A DNA stretch of 64,000 bases from Oenanthe sinensis. Its lineage: Eukaryota > Streptophyta > Magnoliopsida > Apiales > Apiaceae. The notes below the pieces were generated by a model. It was not told where the DNA came from, made no database searches, and saw only the letters and a program-made list of their open reading frames with translations. Shown piece by piece: positions 58,001 through 64,000 of this stretch; the first letter of the stretch is position 1, and each line of letters opens with the position of its first letter. The DNA is taken from the NCBI GenBank assembly GCA_028671895.1, contig CM053803.1, positions 43,894,786 to 43,958,785 on the forward strand, given 5' to 3'. Both the position numbers and the translations under genes were made by a program.

Positions 58001-61000
58001 GTGAGCCTAATTTTCCCGAAAGAATCTCAAGAGCCTCCCCGAACTTGGATTGATATTCCAGTAGTGAGATGTAGACACTAAGAGCTGAAAAGTTACAAAT
58101 GATTAACAAAAGAGATCTCAATGTTTAACAGAGAGAAGAGATAAAGCAAAATGCACCTTCTGGCTCATGCAAGTTATGAGTAGCAATATGCTTCTTAAGC
58201 AAACCCTCAGCTAAAAGCAACAGCTTGTTTTCCCCTGAACCACAAAATACCTACCAACAAAAAGAATTCATTGGATAAGCAATTGAACAAGGCTTATAAT
58301 AAAAACATTAGGTTGTTTACCTATAGCTTCTTCTCGGAGTAATTACTTTTATAAAAGGAGAACACAACTAGATTCAAATTCAGAACAAAATATATAACAG
58401 TTCACGTTTAGCATAAAACCAACATATAATGGTTGATTTGTCCTTGTGTCACAATCAGGCAACATTACCTAAATCAACACATTGTCACACAAAAATTATC
58501 CAAATTATAGATGAGATTATGTGATCAGAAATTAGAACAGAAGTCTCATTCTTCTCTTTCCATGAGAACTGAATGATCTAATAAAGGAAATTCCAAAATT
58601 TGATTTTAGATGCTTTTATTAAGTTTGTAATAATTTCAATATATAACAGAAAACAAATGTGATTTTATTATTACTTATGTTTTTATATCAATGCATACCC
58701 CCATAATAAACCAACCAATGCAATACGACATGATTATGACTTATGACTTCGGCCGGTGGTAACGTAAAACTTGCTAGGTTTGAATATTATGAAATGTAAA
58801 CAAATCAAAAAGTTCAATATTTCAAGTTCAAATTTAAATATGTATTAGTAGAAAACCACCATAGATGAAGTAAACAAGTTACAAATGCAAAGTAACAATG
58901 ATACATCCAAATGACATGAAGGGGACTGATGAAATATATATCTAAAAGTTAGATTCTTTAGTTTTCTACTCCTGTTTGGCATAGACTAGGTCAATTTGAA
59001 CATAAGACTTATAACAACGTATGAATAGCACTCTTGTTCCTCTAGCCTACTGTTATTTCCATCTATTTGATAACTTCAATTCATTCTATTTCAAACTTCA
59101 GTTAAAAAATATAATGAAGGTAGCATTTAATTATCAGAGAGTGCATATAAAAATTAAAGACGAGCAAGTAGAGCAGGCAGAACCTGCAGCTGAAAGCTAC
59201 AAACTGCCCACAGCAAGAACCTTTCTTCACCAACAATCTTGTACATTTTCATAGCTATCTGCACGATAATGTTAAATCCAATTCCAATTATGCTACTTAA
59301 AAAGTTGCATTTTAAAAAAATTAAGCAATGGAATTCATAAAATAAAAAAACGAAACAAGTAGAAAAGAATAGTGAACTATTAAATACCATCAACCTGTTG
59401 TTGCTTCACAAATGAATACTCTCTGACATAACAGTTGAAAAGTCCCGTCATCAGCTCCACGTTATTTGGGAATTTCCCGCAAGCATACTCATAACAACTC
59501 GTAGCCACATCCACTGATGGGATAGAATTAATATAAGTTGGGTGAAATTTTCAGATAAACTGTAAATATATATCAAGTGGTGAAAAAAGACTGACAGTGA
59601 TCAAGTCTCTGGAAAACTATTTGCAACGTGCTTAAAGTGAGATCATCAATTGAGATGGAAATACTGGTAAACAACATCTCTTTAGCAGTAAGGCACACAG
59701 AAAGTGCTTCATCCAATTTTCCCATCCTTTCCAAAATAAGTCCCTTCAATGCCTACACATAATAGTAGATATATCAGCATCAGTCCAACAAAAACTAATC
59801 AACTCATAATCGCTAATCCACGAGGACTTGATTCTTCTGGCATAGATGTACTTATATCTTCAGTCTTTACTATATGACAATCTATCAAATACTTGTGAAA
59901 CATTATAATACAAGACAAGAATAAAAAAAAAAGTAAAACGATAGATAATTATGGATTAACCGCAGAAAATCCAGAAGCCTAAGGTGATCCAACCGCAAAA
60001 GAAATACTACTTGTAGGATTTCTCAACAACACAAGAGAAAATTATGCATGGATCGCAACCCATAGCAACAAGAGAGAACAATCTCCATTCCAATATTAAT
60101 CAAAATCTTTTTATAATAATATATTACATCTCCTTACATAGGAGTAAACCTCGTAAACTTAGACACCAAGCAAGATATCAATAATAAACGAAACAAATCA
60201 TTTTCTTATTCTCTACCATATTCTAGAATATTCCTAATTAACTATATATATAATATAATTAAACTTTATAATGAATTACAATTAAAATTATAATTCCATT
60301 CCTAAATAATAACATAAAAACACACTCCCTCCGTTTTTTTATAAGTCGCTTTGACTTTTGGCACACACTTTTAAGTGCTTTGACCGTATAGTAAAATTTA
60401 TGATTTTCAAAATTTTCTTTTTTTGAATTAAAATATGTATTCTATATTTTAATACAAAACAGAAAATTTTAAAAATAATAATTTTTACTATGCGATCAAA
60501 GCACATAAAAATGTGTGCCAAAAGTCAAAGCGACTTATAAAAAGAACGGAGGGAGTACAAACTAATATTTTAATTTCTCGTTCCGCGTCACATCAAGTAC
60601 TTGTAGAGCCGTAAACGAACCGAACTCGGACAAACTATTAACGAACATGAGCAAAAAATTATTGATCCAAACAATGTACGGTAATATTATCGACAATTTT
60701 CTTTGTCCGAACTCAAGTTTGGTAATAATCGAACCGAACACGAGTTGTTCGTGAATATATCAAACACGAGCGAACTCAAGCGAGCTTAACGAACAGTTCA
60801 ATTCATTTCAGCTTAATTTATTCAATTATCAAGACTTTTAGTTTTAATTTTGAATTTTTAATTTATAAGCAGTAATCACTCATATGCAATGTCTAATAAT
60901 CAATTGACATATCATTTTATTTTAAATGATACTTGGTGGTAAACTTATAAAATGGTAGGGGTAGATTATAAATATAATATTAATTTATATATATACTTGT

Positions 61001-62621
61001 TTATTGTCGAACAAACTCGAGCTTAACGAACTCGAACCGAACTTGAGTCGAACATGTATAAAGTTCAGTTCATTAAGATTATCGGACAAAAAATGTGGTT
61101 CAAACTCGAGTTCAATAGTATTTATGTTGAACAGAGCTTATCGAACTCGAACACAAGCGAGCTTAACACAAACAGTTCGTTTACAACTCAAGTTTTACTT
61201 GTAAACCATATGAATTCTGTTGTGCTCTCCACTAATGAAAACAATCAAACACCAAAATCTTTTTATGCATACTTTTACAATTTTTGAGTTGGGGATGAAA
61301 TAATCTTTCATTACATTCCCACGGCATAGAAAAAAAGGTGCAAATTACCCAATAGACCTACGTCTTTGCTATCAAAAACTTGTTATGATAGATTTGGAGA
61401 ATTTCTAACCAGTTAAGAACCGCAAGTAAGCAAAAAGTTTCTATAACATCAAAAGCTCCACAATCAATTCCCAAACAATTGCAATCATTGTCATAAACCT
61501 TGAAGAAGAATAAACAATCTGCATCCCGTATCTGGCTAATTATAAATAAAATTATGCATCTACATCTACAGTGTTAATAAGCTCAATTACGACGCATTTA
61601 GCAACCAAAAAAAAGCTCACGAAATCAGATGCTCTTTCTGGCTTCCATTTCAATTTACTATTGTGTTACTATTTTTATTGTGGACATTCCTGAAGAGTGA
61701 AACTTAAATTGCAAAAAAAAAAATAGATGAATTTGCATCAGGAAATATATTGTGTAACTAATTACAATAATCAGTGTACATTAGATTTTATTAAAAGCAG
61801 GTGATTGTAAACACTGATTAAATATTTTTTATCTGCTTGTCACCATATGGAGCTATTAAATGGAACTAAACAAAAAATTGCGATAATCAAGTCAACTGCA
61901 GTAATTTATACCAAAATAAGTTAATTCGAAATAATTTATAATCAATTATATCCAAGCTAATTAATCCATCATAACACTCTTACAATTCTTTAGATGTTAA
62001 ACAGTCAGGCCACAAAAGCATTATTTGTCAGGCTAGCTTTGTCACAACTCATATGAAAATAGAATGTCGATCCCAATTCAGTAGCAATACACACAGAAGT
62101 AATCAAATAAGGTGCACAGAATAACTGACTCAATTACGAAAAAACAGAACAAGATCAACCTCCAGCAATCAATCCACGAGTAATCTCATTAGCAAGTAGT
62201 AGCTTATTCAGATAATATTAGCAATATTTATTACCGGTAATTTCCGTGTTGCTTTCCTTTCCTAGTAACCTCCTTCATCCTCAAATTATAATCAATAAAA
62301 AAAACAATTCATAATATACATTCTCTATACAAACAAACTCTCAGTAATACACCAAATTGTAGTAGATCAAATTCAAACTCTAACTATTACGAATCGATAA
62401 ATAAACTAAACAAACATATTGAATTAAACTTACAAGTGCATAATAAAATAAGAATATATTAGAAAGATACTTACAAGAGCATAAGGAGATTTAGGATACT
62501 TAGAAAGCAAAGTAGCGCTGAGTTTGAGAGCGTTCTTAAATTGACGAGAATCGATGGCGTCCCATATAGGTCGAACACGACGCTCTGGAATCCCACTCGC
62601 CATTCCAAACTTCGACGCCAT
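43053..62621 (-). CDS. NAA25: NAA25, auxiliary subunit of N-terminal acetyltransferase B
   Basis: Nineteen exons, all GT-AG and phase-consistent: 62475-62621, 59596-59752, 59395-59513, 59184-59258, 58157-58250, 57966-58084, 56108-56178, 55198-55339, 54929-55104, 53914-54116, 52638-52768, 52022-52098, 51266-51340, 50926-51118, 50126-50245, 49872-50010, 49623-49663, 48322-48585, 43053-43748. The CDS is 3039 bp, 1012 aa; the Arabidopsis protein is about 1065 aa. The start MASKFGMASGIPERRVRPIW and blocks MYKIVGEERFLLWAVCS, ADLTFLAYRHRNYSKVIEFV and SLPTGKKKKKGG identify it. It is a TPR-helical (MDM20 family) scaffold that binds ribosomes and the catalytic NAA20 to acetylate Met-Asp/Glu/Asn/Gln N-termini. 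Introns hold many insertions; the longest (43749-48321) is 4.6 kb. Confidence 0.96.
44061..44178 (+). mobile_element. tRNA-derived SINE candidate in NAA25 intron 18
   Basis: TTAGCTTAGCGGG (44069-44081) fits a Pol III A box and GGTTCAAGCC (44102-44111) fits a B box, about 30 bp apart. A 14-base A tract ends the unit at 44165-44178. No clear target duplication was seen, so identification rests on the boxes and tail. Confidence 0.5.
44179..47299. other. Intron 18 of NAA25, AT-rich filler
   Basis: No coding region. It includes a (TA)n/(TACA)n tract at 44730-44757. Otherwise the sequence is AT-rich without recognisable termini. Confidence 0.5.
47300..47515 (+). mobile_element. Possible SINE relic
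   Basis: GTTGCCCCGTGCCCAG followed by GTGGGTTCCGACTCTC (a B-box-like sequence) and then AAGATAAGGCTGCATATATCC...CCTCCCC resembles the body of plant Au/TS-type SINEs. Ends and tail are not clear. Confidence 0.35.
47627..47996 (+). mobile_element. Solo LTR (370 bp) in NAA25 intron 18
   Basis: It starts TGTTAGGAATGC, ends GGTTATTGACA and is flanked by TGTAT at 47622-47626 and 47997-48001. Inside are a CTATAAATAG box near 47705 and a long CT-rich tract (47775-47880). Both are LTR-like. Ty1/copia origin is probable from the start sequence. The right boundary was chosen by the matching flank. Confidence 0.55.
50104..50121 (-). repeat. Homopolymer (C18 on the coding strand) at a splice donor
   Basis: Eighteen G on the plus strand begin right after the exon 15 donor. 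On the minus strand the intron starts GTAAC and then runs as C18. Length may be affected by sequencing error. Confidence 0.85.
50519..50633 (-). repeat. Copied fragment of NAA25 exon 15 in intron 14, flanked by a 20-bp direct repeat
   Basis: 50542-50615 matches exon 15 positions 50144-50217 over 74 bases with five differences and no gaps. The copy lies wholly within exon boundaries. A perfect 20-bp repeat (TCTGGCATTACACTTATTGT) flanks it at 50519-50538 and 50614-50633. It is about 400 bp upstream of its source in the direction of transcription. Confidence 0.9.
57839..57935 (-). repeat. Copied fragment of NAA25 exon 6 in intron 6, flanked by a 25-bp direct repeat
   Basis: 57873-57908 matches exon 6 positions 57980-58015 over 36 bases with two differences. 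A perfect 25-bp direct repeat, beginning ATACAACAGAAGTC, flanks it at 57839-57863 and 57911-57935. The copy is about 100 bp downstream of its source in the direction of transcription. Confidence 0.88.
60325..60555. mobile_element. Stowaway MITE in NAA25 intron 1
   Basis: CTCCCTCCGTTTTTTTATAAG at the left and its inverse CTTATAAAAAGAACGGAGGGAG at the right bound a 231-bp hairpin-forming element. This is the standard plant Stowaway (Tc1/mariner) terminus. The right flank is TA and the left is CA, so the TA duplication has one change. Confidence 0.92.
60604..61191. mobile_element. Inverted-repeat element relic with GTAAACGAAC ends
   Basis: GAGCCGTAAACGAACCGAAC at the left is mirrored by GTTCGTTTACAACTC at the right. 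The interior has many CGAACTCGA / GAGCGAACTC / GAGCTTAACGAAC phrases in both orientations. This is a familiar plant non-autonomous DNA-element pattern; class not determined. Confidence 0.45.
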
Positions 62622-62675
62622 TTTACAGTTGGATTTCTTTCAATTCAGAAGAATTCAGTGAAATCTCTCTCCTGA

Positions 62676-62736
62676 CTCTCTCTCTCTCTCTCTCGCTCTC
62701 TCGCTCTCTCGCTCTCTCTGTCTGTGTGTGTGTGTG
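62676..62736. repeat. CT/GT microsatellite in the NAA25 5' leader or promoter
   Basis: A run of CT with interspersed CTCG steps, followed by GT repeats, lies 55-115 bp upstream of the start codon. On the transcribed strand it reads (CA)n(GA)n, a pattern frequent in plant core promoters and 5' leaders. Confidence 0.85.
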
Positions 62737-64000
62737 AAATTGATTGAGAAAGAGTGGGTGTTTGGGAGAGTTTACTGCGGGCTAGTGAGGTCTAGCATGA
62801 TACTCTTTTGGGTATAGACCTAGGCCGTGTTTGGATAGAAATATATCATCGCTTATTTTCTCGCCTTTTTTGAATAAAATTGTTGATGCAAACGAAATTA
62901 ATTTTTAATATTTATATTATTAGAATTAAGATAAAAGGTCGAGATTAATTCAAGAAAATAATTTAGTCAATTATGTTTTTAGTAATATATTTATTTATTT
63001 CATTTTACAGAATTATGAGATACAATTCAATTTTTTATTTTTGGAAAATTTCAAATTAAGCGGAGCTAATTTTTTTATCCTAATTGCAAAATCTTGAATA
63101 TCAAATCAAGTTTTAAGGTACTGCACAATTTTTATATTGTATATTGTACGAGTGAGGGTTTATTAACGTATTACAAAAATCAATCTCAGGAATAATTCAT
63201 ATAATATACTGGAATTGTATTGCGGTTTGTACTGATGTATTTAATTTTATTTTATATTTTTATAAACTATTGTAATCATAAAGGAAAATAAAGAATGCAG
63301 AAGAGGTAGAACTTTGTATGTAACTTTGGTTTTGTACTGTTTTTGTTATGCTCTACATTTAGTTTTGAAAAATTAGTTAAAGAATCATGAAACCGTGATT
63401 GAATAATTTTTTATTAAGAAATTTTAGGACCATTACTTTGTATGTAACTAAGAATATAAATTAGAGCATTTGTAGTCGGCGAGTAAAATCAAAATGTTGG
63501 TGTATAGGTATATTGCAACTCGGCGAGTATGTAATTCGATGTTGTGTTATCGATTGACTTGACTTGATATATTAATTAGTTTTGTAAGTGGATAACAAAG
63601 AAATCGTAATTAAGCTTATTGAGAGGTTGTATGATGAGCATAATGAATTACTTGAAAGGTATATTGCACTGTATATGATATATTAGGCAGATGTGCTGGG
63701 AGTTATTAGTTGTTACAGTGTAAATGTCGTATATGATATAGATATCGAAAATTTAACTTCGGACATAAATGAAGTAGGGAAAATTAGAAGTATGAATATA
63801 TAAAAATGTGAAAGTGACAATATAACATGCAATCCACATGTGATGTGAGTTTGAAAAGGACTAAAAATATTTAAGTCATTTTGAATATGAAATTTCAGTA
63901 TGACTAATAGTGGGAGCACATATCGACGTAATTTGAATAATTATAAATTTATTGATTAGTGGGAGTTATGAAAAGAATTTGACTAAGAAGTCAAGTGGGA
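62737..64000. other. Upstream flank of NAA25
   Basis: This stretch includes the distal NAA25 promoter. GGCCGTGTTTGGATAG at about 62823 is a phrase common at ends of plant MITEs, but no partner end was found. The rest is AT-rich with no gene seen. Confidence 0.5.

Noticed and set aside
1..64000. CRISPR arrays, bacterial operons, tRNA or rRNA genes
   Set aside because: Spaced motif arrays here are irregular and lie in LTRs; gene structure is eukaryotic; no tRNA cloverleaf or rRNA sequence was recognised.

Overview
The window is nuclear DNA of a flowering plant, almost certainly a eudicot. It is AT-rich, its genes are rich in introns, and it is full of plant-type LTR retrotransposons, a CACTA transposon and MITEs. 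Three host genes can be read exon by exon, all on the minus strand: a secreted laccase of the LAC4/LAC10/LAC16 type (26772-28957), the histone-binding WD40 protein MSI1 (29726-33696), and NAA25, the auxiliary subunit of the NatB N-terminal acetyltransferase (43053-62621, 19 exons). A fourth minus-strand coding remnant of unknown function lies at 41103-42330.

Layout. 1-18560 is a stack of nested mobile elements. The outermost layer is a CACTA (En/Spm) transposon whose 3' end is at 18560 and whose accessory transposase gene survives as a pseudogene. A long SIRE-like Ty1/copia element on the minus strand (3129 to about 13704) appears to be inserted in it. That element is in turn interrupted by the 3' part of a second SIRE-like element on the plus strand (1-3128) and by a solo LTR of Ty3/gypsy appearance (6998-8946). 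Another SIRE-type solo LTR (14803-16110) interrupts the transposase gene. 18561-26771 holds no recognisable gene but carries MITE and LTR relics, including a solo LTR (23037-24343) with a MITE inside it. 26772-33696 is the laccase-MSI1 pair. 33697-36399 is AT-rich repeat relics. 36400-40901 is a decayed Ty1/copia element with both LTRs. 41103-42330 is the unknown pseudogene. 43053-62621 is NAA25, whose introns hold a solo LTR, SINE-like and MITE insertions and two copied fragments of its own exons. 62622-64000 is the upstream flank of NAA25.

The host genes do not form a pathway: a cell-wall oxidase, a chromatin assembly/Polycomb subunit and a ribosome-associated protein-modification subunit. 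Their order resembles the region of Arabidopsis chromosome 5 that, from memory, carries MSI1, NAA25 and LAC16, so conserved microsynteny is likely.

The most interesting observations are: (1) two exon fragments of NAA25 copied into its own introns, each flanked by a 20-25 bp direct repeat; (2) different short-motif arrays in related SIRE-type LTRs, one of them made of TTCnnGAA palindromes resembling heat-shock elements; (3) a diverged miR397-like site and AC-type MYB boxes at the laccase gene; (4) four solo LTRs, each with a matching 5-bp target duplication. All calls were made by reading; no database search was run.
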